Shown here: piece by piece, positions 39,301-54,300 of the stretch
Layout: each line of letters begins with the position of its first letter
Numbering within the stretch: the stretch's first letter is position 1
Assembly (NCBI RefSeq): GCF_964204645.1
Contig: NC_134027.1
Location: 11,770,485 to 11,830,484, forward strand
DNA from: Tubulanus polymorphus
Lineage: Eukaryota > Nemertea > Palaeonemertea > Tubulaniformes > Tubulanidae
Direction of reading: 5' to 3'
DNA length: 60,000 nucleotides
Notes under the pieces: generated by a model
What the model saw: the letters and a program-made list of their open reading frames with translations, nothing else
The model's database searches: none
Told to the model about the DNA's origin: nothing
Translations under genes and position numbers: made by a program

Positions 39301-42300
39301 AAATTTAATGTAAAGCTTGGCATACTATTTTCGGGGAAAAAGGTGGGCCAAAAAAAATTTAATGCCGAAACCAAAATAGTACCACAAAGTACGATAAGTG
39401 TAATTCCTAATATTGAGGTAATTGGAACAAATTAGGTAATTTGGCTCTGGGTCTGTAAAGGATCATTAATTTGATTTCAGTAATACAATATTTTGAAACT
39501 TTCTGAGCAATTGACAAAAAACTTAAAATTTTGGTTTGTAATCATGATACAGCTTACACGTTGATTGACTGATTATTAAGATATTATCACGCTTTTTATT
39601 GCAGTTGATTTAAGAGAAGTAAAAGAAATACGCCTCGGCAAAAACTCGAAAGACTTCGAAAAGTGGTCCGACGACGCCAAGAGGCTCGATACTGCGCAGT
39701 GTTTTGTTGTTTTCTACGGAAGCGAGTTCAACCTGAAGACGTTGTCATTTTCAGGTGATTTTATTTGTATGAAATTCTTCTCTCCATAAGGTTGAAATAA
39801 AATGAGACCTCATTTTCCTAAAATCGGCTGGGTCACTTCTGTAAACTGCACTGAAATTTGTAATCCGTTCATTTCTATAACTGCTGCATCAGTAAATGGC
39901 TAGGTTGATCATCATTTTGAAAAAAGCAATGTACAGGGTATCTAGGCGACCAGCCTGGTCAACTTCAGCAGTTCAGCAGAAATGAGATCAAAGGTATCAC
40001 TTTTTAGCCTAAATACAGTCGACATGTATATACATTGATTAATCCTGTTGTAGCGGCGAATGCTGATGAAGTTCGAATCTGGATTGAGGGACTGGAATAT
40101 TTGGTGAATGATACAATAACTGGGCCCTATACACTTCAAGTGGAAAGGTAATTCTGGTGATAAGCACTGAAGCCACGTTCACACTATTGCCTGTTAGTCC
40201 ATTCTAATTTGACCCATGTCTGAAATCCGACGTAGATTAGAATGAAATTAGAGCAGTTTCTATTCATGCTTACAGCAATGGTCTGTTCTGAATCAGTTAT
40301 AGATCACAATATCCATGATAAAACGTTACATCCCACTATTAATGAATTGATAGCTAACGAAGTTTTATCTAAAATACTAAGAAAGAATTTAGCATTTTAG
40401 ACTGAAAAAGTATTTCTAGATATATTTCCTCCGAAATATTTCTAGTATTTTGAAAAAACTTTTTTACCTATCAATTCATTTATTGTGGGATTTTACTCTT
40501 AATGGTCTGTTCTGAAATAGACCAATTTAGGATGGGCCGAATTTAGACTGCTCAAAATTACGTTGTTTTGCGAACGTGTTTTATAAGACTGATCATAGCC
40601 GATATCGCCTCCTCTGCATCATTAATCCCTCAGAATAGATGGCTCCAGCTTCTTGCCTGCATAACCCTTCGATACCCAAATTTGTTGTTTATTCATTCAC
40701 CTTGAACTCGAGAGTTCCGATAACTGTGTTAGCTTACTCGCAGTCTAACTCGCATGTGGGCCTGTATGAAACCTGACCCACAATAACCGCAAATACTCGT
40801 CTAAATTCACGATATCTTTCTTTTATTTCGTGTAGATGGCTTTGGAAAGAATTTTTTACCATGGAAAGAAACAAGCAGTAAGTAGACGTTCAGAAGATCG
40901 CCCTGGCATCCCATTGCTGGTGGATGAAAAACTTGTTATTATGCAATGCTATATTTTCTTAATGTTTTTCTGTATATTCCAGATTGCAGTTCAAAGACGT
41001 AAAATCCTGGCTGCCGAAGGTGCACTGTAAAATGTCTGGTAATAAGCTGCGGGAGAAATGGCAGGCGAGTAAAACAATAATTCCGCATTTGCATGAAAGA
41101 TAAAGACAATTTACCTACTCAATCGATTGATTTTTAGTAAACCTTGAATAATTAAAAAATGAATACTTTAGGAAATTGACCCACAACTTCAGGATATAGG
41201 GTTTGAGCAGTTTGTGACTTTGTATCAGAACATCATAGCAGTTCCGAATGTGAGTATATTCACGCGAAAATCATTTTGTATTTTTGTTTCACTGTTTACC
41301 TAACGTTGTGAACATTTCTACTCGTATATCGTATTTTTCTTTTATCAGATCTTTACGGAATATTTTCAACAGTACTGCGATGAAAGGTATGTCGAACGTT
41401 TTATAACTAATGTCTTCCGGTATTTATTTTTGTTTGTCATCTTTTTTTTTGAAAATTTCACTTTCACAATCTTTTGAACACTTACCTCTAATTGGTCTCA
41501 ATTGTGACCTGTGAAATTATGCAGGCTGAATAAACCATCGTTTTTGGTTTACCTTTGTCAGCGATATGAAGTTGGCATTGAGCCAATTTCATGTAAAATC
41601 GCGGTACATTTTTCTATGTGAGCATTTGTTTCATTGGTTCTCGGGTTAAACGACGTATAATCGATGCGCTTGAAGACATGACGAACCTCCGTCGATGTAC
41701 ATGGTCAACTTTGTTAAAATTCTACGATAACTGTTCTTGGCAGGAAAATTCTTAGCTCTCGCGTATAAAATTGCAATGACCTCGATTGGGGGGCGTTGTC
41801 TCTACGAGCGAATGTGATTGGCTGTTTTTGGGATATACGGAATTCCGGCGCTACTAAAATAATTATGGGAAAGCCATAGAATGGCGAACGTGTCTCATTG
41901 GACTAGGTACCGTATTACGTGCAAATTTAAAATGCTCATTGCCGATGAGAATGTAATTATTATTATAGGTATTGTTTCATTTTAATACCCGGTGATTGAT
42001 TTGATTGACACTGAAGTGCAAGCGAACACTCACTTACACAAGGCCTCCACGTGCGCGCAGAGTGCTATAGACTGTTGCATACACAAACACACGCTCGTAC
42101 GGTATACACGACTATAGTGATACTGTAAACGCTGCTTGCTGGCGCGTCTGACATTTCATCAACAGAAGATGAGCGCTATGTTTTCTGTTTGATATAATTT
42201 ATAATAAATTGTAATTTCTTGTGACCTGAAAATATTAAGCAGCAAACTACAAGTATAGGTCGAGGTCTGAATATTGTAGTAGTAAATTCCAGGATCTAAT

Positions 42301-45300
42301 ACGCCGATTTCTCACTGCGCCGGTTTAGATTCCGCGGCCATACATTGGAAGAGGTTTCCAAGACTAAATATTCAGCCACCCTCTGATATGTGACATCATA
42401 TGAATTTTATTTGAATATTTTTTCATATTATGAAAAATATTTCTTTGAAAATATAAAATAGTTTCCCTGCCGCGCCTACCTGTACCCTACGAAATGTATA
42501 TTTTTAGTCTTATTGACTACAAAATAATTCTTTGAGAAAGATGAAATACAAGATAGAACTTTGAAGTCACGAATTTAAAAGATTTTTCAAGCAATGCCCT
42601 TACCCCAAACAACCTCTAGCTTTCAAGGTAAACCACACTTTGCCCATGGGCAATTTATATGTTTTATACCGTATTGGAGGATTGCCAAAAAGTCATCATT
42701 TTCTCATGTTGAAAAGGGAAAAGAAGAGACATTTTAACAATATGTTTCCATGCATATGAACCATGATTTTTGATGATTTGAAAACAATTCTAAACTGTAG
42801 GCGTAGGAACATATTGTTGACGTTGATTTAGTTCGTAAAATCGATTCTCTGATTCAAATGAATTAAAAAAGACTTGTTGGTAATCCTTCAATACATTGAT
42901 ATATTGATATAAAAATGATGAGTTTATTCAGACTGCAAAGTTTCACTGGTCGTATTGAGTCCGATTAGAGGTATGTTTTCAAAAGATGAAGCCAAATATC
43001 TAAAAAAAATCGATGACAAAATAAATTGAATAGACTTTAGTATCAATTCAGAAATTTATACCCATGTACAATAAAATTTTGAATTATGTATTATCAAGCA
43101 TCGTATTGAATTCTATGTACCATCGAAGACATATTTCCAGCATTCCACTTTAAATTTCAGAGGACGTATTTCTCCAGAACAATTATGTAATTTCTTGGTA
43201 CACGAACAAAAGGTTTGTGAAAATCGTATGTACTTTTCGCTTCGAACTATGTCGCAGATTTTCAAAATTAAAAGTGACCTTTCTTTCAGGATCCTCTTGG
43301 CAATAACTTGGATGATGTTGGGAAATTGATATCGGATTATTTAGCGAATCCAATCCGCGATTCTGATCCGTATTTCTCGGCTGAAGAGGTACGGTATTAA
43401 ATGCTTACCCCTTCTGTCACTATACTTCAGCCATTTATATTCCTTGAACATCTGAACATTTCATCAGAATGACTTTATTCAGTTTTGTTTATTCTTAAAT
43501 CATTGTGGGGTTAGTCTTATAGACCAGGACCCAGGAAGAAAGACACTCTAAATATTTGGATGGATATGTGAAAGCTGTGGGTACTGGAGTGTGTAATGGG
43601 TAGTGTAGTGTGATCTGTGTGCATTTGTGGCCAGCACACAGATCACATTGTTCAAATTGGGGTTTGGTCCAGGACTCGCGAGATTTTCAACAACACGGAA
43701 GTAACGTGTAATAAATGATGACTTGAATTGCATGACTACCTACCACCCCTCATTATTGTTCGGCACTGACTAAAAATTAGTAATAACATTTTAGAAATGG
43801 CCAGAATTTGAACTTAGGTTCTATCTCATTTTTATTTTACAATTGCGATTGGTATAATTTTTTTTTAAACGGCCGTTAAGGCTTCATGTTTCGTCTGCAA
43901 TTCACTGCAAATAGTTACGCAACTACGCACATTTCAGTGTTTTTGGCAGCTGTACACTCAATCGGCACTGTTCGTGACTAGCTTCACTGCGGAATTATCA
44001 TTAAATAACATCGCCATATCACATCATCAACTTATATTGTGCCTTAAAACCCTAACAGCCGAAATGATTGAAATGCACACACGATTTCTATCATTGAAAA
44101 TTGAGAGAGTGGCCATGTTTGTGTTTGCTGCTTCTCGTAAATCCCGCGCGGTGGCGCATCCGCGCGGAGTGGGGCCGATACGTCCAGTTCCACAGTTCTG
44201 AGTTAAATTTGGCTCTAGAATTAAAACATTGAAAATGAACTAACTTTAACTCAGAGTTAACTCTAACTCACAACTGTGGAACCGGATCCAGGGGTTTGTC
44301 ACTCTAAAGATAACCAGTGGATAAATACCAAAGTGATAATGAACTTTTGTCACTATGTCAACTATCCACTGGTTAACTCTTACCAACTTTTGAAGAATTG
44401 GCTGGACGCAGTATTTACTAAATAATAACGCATGGCCCAGTTGTCCATTTGTGACTTCAGTCTAAAATGAAAAGCGTTAGGCTTGTTTCAAGTTGTTCCC
44501 ACAACGGTTAATGAAAGTTCTTAAATCTATGCCTCGACAGCTACTGGCTCCAGGGGCCAGTTGCACAGTCGTGACTTAAGTCAATAAGTGGTCTTAAATC
44601 TTAAGTCTGGTTAGATTGGCTATAGAACTAAGTTGGTCTTAGACTAGTTTTAAGTCTAAGCCATGACTATGCAACCGGTTACAGGGGATTAGCTGAGCCA
44701 TCGCAATTGTGTTTTTAAGTTTGTACAGGTCAATGAATCCAGATCCGTAGTTTTTAGCGCAGGACTTATATTTGGCGATGACATCAGAGTGAACGCGGTA
44801 CCAGGATGCGTAATCGCACGTAATCAGGGTTCACAACAGTCCATTAAAGTCCTTAGAAGTTTTGAAATGGGAATGGGTCAATTCAAGGCCTCGAGTATCA
44901 TGGAACGCACTCTAAACTTGTTGTCATAGTCATTGATTGGCATCAGTCATTAGTTATCATCTGCAGATCCAAGATACAAGTTCACTGTTATACAGCTCTT
45001 AAAATCTACCAATCATGAGAATGCCTAGAAAATGTAGATTTCCGGATTCCTGACTAAATAGGAGTCAAAATAGTCATTGAAAGTCATTAAATGATATTAG
45101 TCAAGGACACTATGAACCCTGCACTATCTTCTACCTAAAATTATCGTTTCAGTTCATCGGTTTCTTATTTTCACATCACAATACTATTCGAGATAGTTCG
45201 CACGATACGTTACATCAAGATATGAACCGTCCGTTAAGTCATTACTGGATTGCTTCTTCGCATAATACGTAAGTTCAGTCGAAACAACAATACGCAAACA

Positions 45301-48300
45301 CGCTGTACGGTTGTTTAATGAGCAAAACCGACCGTTGATGATTTAAGGATGGGGTACCAGCAACGCTACCGTGACAAGCGAGGATTCAGCGATAATCTGC
45401 CAGGTTCGCTATTGGCACCTGGCGTGTCAATTTCCTTCTACATTTCAATTAGATTAACATCTACTTTTCTCATTAGTAAATCAATTTTCAGTGAAATCTA
45501 TAATACCATAAACTGAGTGAGAAAGGGAATCTTATATCCATCCGACCACTCATTTGATAATTATCGGACTTGGAGTTGAAATTTCATTGAAAATGAACTG
45601 CTTTTCACTACAAATAACCCAGTGTTTTGTAGCGCCTTCTGTTGAGTGCCGGTAACCCATTTATTCTGATAGTTTCGACATTTTGGCTAAACTTCATTAT
45701 CGCAGAGACGAAGTTATATTATTTTTGTTTCGAAACTGTCAAGAGCAAATTGTTGAATTATCAACTGTCGGTTTTGCTCATTAACTCTGAAATTCTGAGA
45801 TCAATATCACAGTCTACCAGTAATGTGCCATTGGTACAAATGATATATCTGACATTGAATTAGAAAGACAACGGTATGTTTTATGCAGGTATTTGACTGG
45901 TGATCAGTGTCGGAGTGAATCTTCCTGTGAAGCGTACGCCCGATGCTTGCGTATGGGTTGTCGTTGTATTGAATGTAAGTACGCGGATATTGAATTAAGT
46001 TGTGTGTGTAATCTATTGACTTGAACAGGGTGGCCACTTTGGGTATTTCTTTTCTTTTAAAAAGTCTGGGAACATTCAGGGAATTTTGTTATAAAAAAAG
46101 GCTAAAACCAGGGAAAAGTCGGTGAAATTTGTTGAGATTGCTAGATGGCAGGTAAAATCGAACAGTTTCCGTCTATGTCTAATGTATTTGATAGTATCAA
46201 TTAATTGGAATCTTAGCTGACCGAGTGGGGCAAAATGACATACATGTCAGGGAAAGAGCACGTCAAATAAAAGTGGCCACTTTTTGGAATGAGATTGATG
46301 AGCATTCAATGAGTCGAATTGGCTTTCTGTCTAAAAGTTGAAAATTTCAACCTTTTTGCCAAAATGATTGATTGATATTTTTGAAATTTGTCGAAGTCTT
46401 GACAAAATAATCACTTGAAGCCATAGTTTGGTTTTCGTGCATGTATGTGGTATTGGTAGCTCTCATGCGAATATCTAAATCACAGCGTTTGTGGTCATTG
46501 AAGTTTTGGCTGCTGATGAATTTGGTTTTAGCATATCAAGAATATCCATCATCTCTGGTGGCCCAGCTAACAGTTGACAGCTAAGTATGTTTGATGTTTC
46601 CTTTCAGTGGACTGCTGGGATGGGCCTGATAATATGCCGTATATTTATCATGGACATACTTTGACTTCCAAAATCAAGTTTCTCGATGTTCTCAAAACCA
46701 TTAAAGAGCATGCTTTTGTATCCAGCGAGTAAGTACATGTAGACAGTAGACAAACCGTTGATTATGACTGATGCTTGATGCTGATTTTCCCATCAATCAG
46801 TACCTTATGGAATTCATCAAAGTGTTATTTATGATTTTTACAGGTTTCCACTCATTTTATCAATAGAAAACCACTGCAGAATTGTTCAGCAACGCAATAT
46901 GGCTCAGGCATTTAGGGATATCTTCGGAGGTATTTGATATTCATTTAGCTGGGATTTAATATGCAGGCCCTTTTTCACCATGAAATGGGGCACTTCTTGG
47001 CACTGACCTTTTGAAGGGCATATTAAGAATTTTAGGGGGTTCGTTTGCTACCCCTGAACTGAAATCCCCTTAGCACAGCCTGATATGGCAGCGTTAATGT
47101 TCATGACGGTGTTAAACACTTAAAGCACTAATTTATCCTAATTGTTTTCCCACCCGGTGTCAAATTGTTTTAGCAGAATGCTTAGCGTCAGACATATTGC
47201 TATATGGCTACCAAAATGTGCTTTCATTTCAAATAAAAGTTAATGAAATAAACTTTCAAAATGAATTAATCACAATTAATTGTCATGTCAATTGGTCAAC
47301 TTGGAGAGAGCGCTTTTTAAAGACCGATTATGAAAAACAATTTTGTAACAAGGCATTATAACCATATTGAAATCCCATAGCTCCTGGTCAAGATATGTAT
47401 CATTTGTAAGCCATACTGTCGGATAGTAATGACTGAAAAATCCAACAATTTCATTAATTCATTGGGGGATGTGTCTTATAACAATGCTAAAAAGCATCAA
47501 ATATTGATACACTCAAGACAAACAAATACAAGAGTGAACTAAAGTATGGCTGCAGTTCGTCGACGATCATCACCAGTTTACCTCTTTTATTTTGGCAATC
47601 AATGTCTCTGGTGCTTTAGGGGTCAATATTGAAGCGACTGAAAAGCTAATATTAAGCAATGAATTTCAGAAATGTTGATCACCGATCCTCTGGAAAAAGA
47701 CGCTAAACAGCTTCCATCACCAAATCAGCTGAAAAGAAAAATCATACTGAAGGTAAGGAAGAATAGCCTAATATAAGGCTGGCACGCATTTGCAGTTTTT
47801 TTCGGTTTGATGGCCAATGATGCAGAGATGAGATGCACACCGCTGTGACATATGCATAATGATTGTTAAGTTTATCCTCGAAATATAAATGCATCCACTT
47901 CCTATGTTGAACGATTATCAATGGAAAAATTTCGATGCTACACAATCAAGCTGAAAATGGAATAAACCTCTAGTATGATTTAATTGATCGAATTACCATT
48001 GGGCTATTGTGTTCACTTTTGTCCTTTTTCACTTTTTGGCCTGAGAGCCATTGTCGCCTATGTCAGCTTCGTTGCATAGAATAACTTTTGACACATTATC
48101 GTTAGCTTGCTGTTCAATATACATTGCAGCATAAGAAATTACGGGAAGGTGCAAATGAGAAATGGTATTCAGCTCCTCTAAATACTGATGAAGGTAAGTT
48201 ACTACAGTAACTGCTATAGTAACCCTTTGCAAGTATTAACCTGTTCACTGCTGTTTCACCACAATTTCAGTTGCCTATTGTATACTGATATTTTGGTTGG

Positions 48301-51300
48301 CTGTATTTGACCTGTAAAAATTGTGCTAATAGAGCACGGCACACTACTACATGGAACATAGGTGTTTATTGAAAAGCAGAATACTACATGCTTTCCTTAT
48401 ACCTATCCAGCTGTAAAGACATTGCCACATACATGCATCATCAAAGATAAGCTAATGCCATCTGGTACTGGCTGTGTACAAAATTCTTGGAGTGAAAGAG
48501 TTGATTAAACTCCATTTCTTTTCTACTTTAGAAATGGATTTGAGCAATTGCGCGAAGAATGGCATTTTATATCTGGAAGATTCGATAAATCACGTAAGTT
48601 CATCTAACCCTGTAAGAAACTGGTTAACACCTCTGATTTAGATGGCAACAGTTTGACTACAAATTGGACCTTACCCTATTAGCAGGCCTACCTATTACTC
48701 ATCATGCTGCCCAAATCCGCCCTTACTCTTTTTTCGTCTGCCACACAAAAACGGTTGTGGTGAGATTCGAACTCATTAGCTTATCATAAACTAGACACCC
48801 AAGACTTCAAAACTGTGTCAAAACTCTGTCTCAGAAATCAACATCTTCCTATTTAAAATTCTCAAGTATTTGGAGTATGAACATAACAGATCTGAGTGCT
48901 CGCTTACATCCAAGTAAACAAATTTCAAGGGGCAAAAGGTCATGATTTTGGTGGCCCACCTCGTCAAATCTTATATCATATGAGAGCATTGACTATTTAC
49001 AAAAAAATAGCATGAACTTGTAATACATGAAAATCAACTGGAATTTAGCTATTTTGTATCGTGGGGATTTTCCCTTGAATTTTCTGAGGAGTAATAGACA
49101 CTACATAGTAAAATTCCTTAGTGCTAATGGGTTGAAAAAATATAATTTTGATTGTGAGAATTACCTTTTTCTTTCAGACGTGGAATCCACATTACTTTGT
49201 ATTAACCTCCAACAGGATGCACTATACGTTTGAAACAAATTCAAACCAAGAAGAAGATGAAGTAGATGAGCTGAATCTGGACTTGAACGGACTTGATCTC
49301 AATAATGCCAATGGTGTATATGTAAGTAAATTTGTATCGATATGTGAGTACATCTGTATCAAGCAAGTTTGAAATCACGTTCACTATTTTACTATTATAC
49401 TTACGAGGTACGGTATGTTACAAATTTTCTTCAATTCATTGCGACAGTGATCCATCCCTGCTCACACTGCGGAATTTGTGTACCTCAGAAAGAATTTATT
49501 GCTCTGGCCCCTAAATTTAGTTACCTATCAAACAATTTCCTGTCGATCCAGCTACGAATTCAGCTTGAGTTTATGAATTACTTATTATTATTACATAAGC
49601 AGAATACACAAAAAATTAAGGAAAATTAAAGAGTCTTGATAACATAATAATAATAATGATTTTTTGTTTACATTTACTTTACTTTAAAATGATCATAACG
49701 TTTTACGTAAAAGAGGTTACAATAATACTTATCATGAAATTGATAATGGCCAACATTATATGATAGTAAAAAGCTTTCCTAAATGGTATGTTTTAAGGTT
49801 TTGTTCGAAAGCATTGACAGATGAAGATTCCCGAATACTGGACGATAATACATTCCATAGCACTGGGGCAGTGAACTAATAGAAGCTCTAATACCAAATC
49901 TGTTTGAGTCTGAAAATGCAAAGGCTGGGTTAAGGTGGATTCCGATGGGCATTAGGATACCCCTCAAAAATTTTGATGGGTTCCATCAGCCTTATAAAAC
50001 CCCGATGGACCTTTCCAATTATAACTCAATCTTTCCCAGGAGCCTGAAGAATGTCTAAAGGCCCCCGCACACGAGCTGAAAACTGCGTATGCAAATGGCG
50101 CAGCGCAGTTTTCGGCTCGTGTGCGGGGGCCTTTTCGAGCGCATTTTGTCGTTCGCCAAATATCTATCATGTTTGATATTTTTTGACGCAGCGCCAACTG
50201 CGCTCTCATGTGCGGGCAACTCAGCGCTATTTGCGTTTCATTCGTCGTCGATGCGCATGCGTCATTACTCTAAAACTGATGATAGCGGCTAGTATATTGA
50301 TTTCAGATTAGAAAAACACTGATTTATGACATGATTATCACTTTCTTTATGATATGGGATTACTTGAATTATCAAAATCACAATTTTCCCCTTGCATGAC
50401 TTTTAATCCCGATGTAGACGTAATAAGAACAGAAAAATCTCTATATATTCAAATAGATTTGACAAGGGCAATAAAAAGTCGCGAGTAAATGGTGCAGATA
50501 TGCAGTAAATATGGTTGTATAATGCATATGTGCTTATGTGCTTTTGCCACAGCTCCCTCTGCTGAGCACAGTTTTCGGCTCGTGTGCGGACCCTATATTC
50601 TGCGCTTAATGCGTACGCATTTTGCGCAGCACTAAATGCGTACCCAGAATTCGCCAGGATGTGCGGGGGCCTTAACCTTTTCTCCACCAGCCCCTTTATT
50701 CCTGGAATCCTATTAATGCCTAATAATGAATATTTGTTTAGAAATTTGTTCAGCCGGTACTGAAAGTGGCTGGTTCGCGGTGCTCCGAATAGGGAAATCA
50801 CTTGCTCAGCAAGAAGATTTGCTATTGTGAGAGAATCTCATTAGATGCAAATGGTGTTAAGTCTAACATGTCATGCAACATAATTACAGATAACACAAAA
50901 CACACACACACACATTTATACTTAGTATGTACACGCCATTCACTGCCTACTTCAGGAATCTACCTGGATTTCGAGGATTTAGATTCGAAATTTAGATTTG
51001 AAATTATACCCTGGGCCCAAATAGAATTTTCATCTTTTGATAATAGTTATTCAGTATACAATATTCAATGATGCTTTCCATTAAATTGGTATTGTTATCC
51101 CCAACATATAATTCTAACCATGTACTAGTCATCTCTCCCTGGGGAGAAGTAACATCTGAGCAACTACTAGCACTCAGGAGTCATCTATCAGACCAGGTAC
51201 CCATTTACTCCTGGGTAAAGAGTGGCAATGAGGATGATAAGTGTTGCCCGTCGACACAACGGTTATGTATGGGGTTTGAACCCACGACCTGGCTTCTGCT

Positions 51301-54300
51301 CTTATGCACACCACTCTCTCAGTCCTCACCATTAGAACAGGCCAAGTTTCATGACCTAACAATCAATAGATTTCACGCAAACTGGTTATGAAGAACCCTT
51401 TATAGTATAGATTCGAAATGATTATCACAGCAATTCTCCATCTGATTAAAAAATGTTGGCTAGAAAAAAGCATTTTTTTTCATTTGACTGCAATAGTCAT
51501 TTATTTGCACTTCCTCCATTTTATGTAGGACGACGTCCCCAATGAGGAACTGCATTTACGTATGCCATGGTTTTTTGGAAAGCTAGCTGGCAGACGGCGT
51601 GAAGCCGAGGAACTGTTACAACAATATTCATACCTCGGCGACGGTACATTCTTAGTGCGAGACAGTGAGACGTTTGTCGGTGATTTTTCGCTTTCGTTTT
51701 GGTAAGTTCACGTAATTTATGATGTAAGGCTTTTTATTTGGATTGTTGACCCATAGAATCACTTTACCCGTTCTGTGTGTCTACACCACAATGCGGTGTA
51801 TAAATCGGTGATGGACTTTGCTAGTACCCCGCATCACAGTGTATTGATATAATTAGTTATTGGTTTTTATCTCATGAAAGATGGCAGCACCTGTTAAACA
51901 CAGTTGAATATTAATATCTTACGATACGCCCCAGACGTGTGTAGACGCACTATTTTAATGTGATCACATAAGCTTTGTACTTATATGTACCTGTCAGTCA
52001 TTGCACAACATCTCAAATATTCATCCCTTTTTTGCGACAGGCGGCAGGGCAAAGTTTATCACTGCCGAATCAGGTCGCGACAAGAACGAGACCAGACGCG
52101 ATATTATCTGATCGACAATCTTTCGTTCGATAGTCTATACGATCTAGTCTCGTATTACATGCAGCATCAGTTGAAAAGCCACGACTTCCAGATTTGCCGA
52201 CTCACCGAACCGGTTCCGCAACCCCAGAATCACGAAGGCTGCAGGTATCAATTGAATAACTAACATTCCCCGTTTCAAATTCTCTTTTTGTTAACTTCGT
52301 AAAAGCGTGTCTGGTTGACTGATATTAATCTCAGAGTATTTCGGAGTTTATGAGCAAATATTTCCGTTTCTCTGATGATGGTGGAGTTTAGTCAAAATTT
52401 TGAAACTGTCAGAAACTGTCAGAAAAACATTGTGAAATCATCAACTGTCGGTATTGCATATTAATTTGAAGAGCATACGAAATACTAATATTATCATATG
52501 CCTGTATCTATGAAATACATTCGTTTTTATGAATTTGGGGAAAAGTAACATCTGAGCAACAGTACCGATCTCTAAGCCGGATTCCCATTTATTCTTGGGT
52601 GGAGAGACGTAATGAGGATTGGTGTCTTGGCCTAGGGGCGATAATGTGGTAATGTGCAGGGTTTGAGCCCGGGACCTATCACTATTTTCGTAAAAAATGG
52701 AGGCTAATAAATGGTCATTTATTTTCAACTTGTTACACAGTTGGTATCACGAGCGTTTGAGCCGAGATGGAGCGCAGGATATGTTGAGTCGAATTCAGTA
52801 CGATGGAGCATTTTTGATTCGACGACGGGTAATCGCGTGGAATGATCCGGATCCGTCGGAATTCGCTATATCGTTTCGGTAAGTGAAATGAAAACGAAAT
52901 CCTCTGAACGTGGTTTGCAGTCACAATGAGCTGCCATTACTGCTACATTACTAGGTACCTCATTCCTTCCTTGTACTGTTGTTATCAATGCATAAAAATG
53001 TTATTGTGACGGTTTTCACGGCTTTTAAAATGTATTACTATTGATAAAACATACCATTGGTTGGCCGCCCTGTTAACACGTTGCTTACCAGCTTGGTAAT
53101 ACAGTGCTGCCCCCCAGTGCCACATGAATATACTCGTAGGTTGGCACTAGAGCTGTTACATCGCAAGCCTTTGCTCGAAATTGACCAATGAACGTAGAGT
53201 ATGAAGCAGTTGGTCCATATTGCCAGCCAATCAGGAACTGTGTCATTCCCATGTTCTAGAGTGCAAATATCTTATTGTAGATGTGAAGAATTTCTACAAA
53301 TATATTCATATCGGGCACTAGTGACAGAACCGAAATTAAGAGTTAATTCGTAGCGGGCACTCAACGTGTTAATTGAGATCCTGTGTTGAAATTTAGATTT
53401 GAACATCCATTCCTGGAAAAGGATATATACAACGAGACACAGTAATTTATAGGTTAACTAGTTTGTTCGACGCATGAGCTTTTGCTACTAGTGTATAGTA
53501 GCTTCATCAGGTGAATGAAACCTGATGAACCTACTATAACCGTTCTGAAAATCAGCTATTCCTTATAGAATGTCTGCTGCTCCTTCAAAAGTGGATGTTA
53601 ATATTCTATCAATGCTGATAATTGCTTTGAAAAATTTTGAGTTATTGTGACAAATGGAAGATTACACCATAGTTAAGCTTAATTTATACCAAAATTTAGC
53701 TTAATTTTCTTTTTTGGAGGGGGATCGAAAACCTTGCTACTTCAGCAGCAACAATGTCATACACTTAACAATGAATGCAGCCCCTTTAGAATTCTAGCAT
53801 AGGGAGAACACTGAATGTTCGTCGCATTTTCAGAGCTGAGAGCAAAATCAAGCATTGTCGAATTAAAAAAGAAGGCTGTCAGTTCATTATCGGCAATGCC
53901 CCGTTCGAAAGTCTCATAGAGCTTGTACATTACTACGAAAAGCATCCGTTGTATCGCAAAGTGAAGCTTCGTTATCCGGTGAATCAAGCCTTGGTTGATC
54001 GAGTAGGCGTTGTAAGTAGCGATTTCCTAAATATAAAAAAAAAACTATCGGGTACCGGTGATGCTGTAGCATTTGAGGATTCCACCTTCAGTGTTTTGCA
54101 AAGGTCCGCCTAATTAGCTAGTAGTTTCTTGGCTTATCCTATTCGAGTTGTTCAATTTGTCTGAAATTTCACTTAAGATAGTCATATAAATTTACAGTTG
54201 ACTCCGCCTTACTCAGTTCTGTTTGGACCGTAATCATTACCGAGTTAACTGAACACTGAATTAGAGATTGGGGAATTTTAGGATTTCTACATCATCAATT

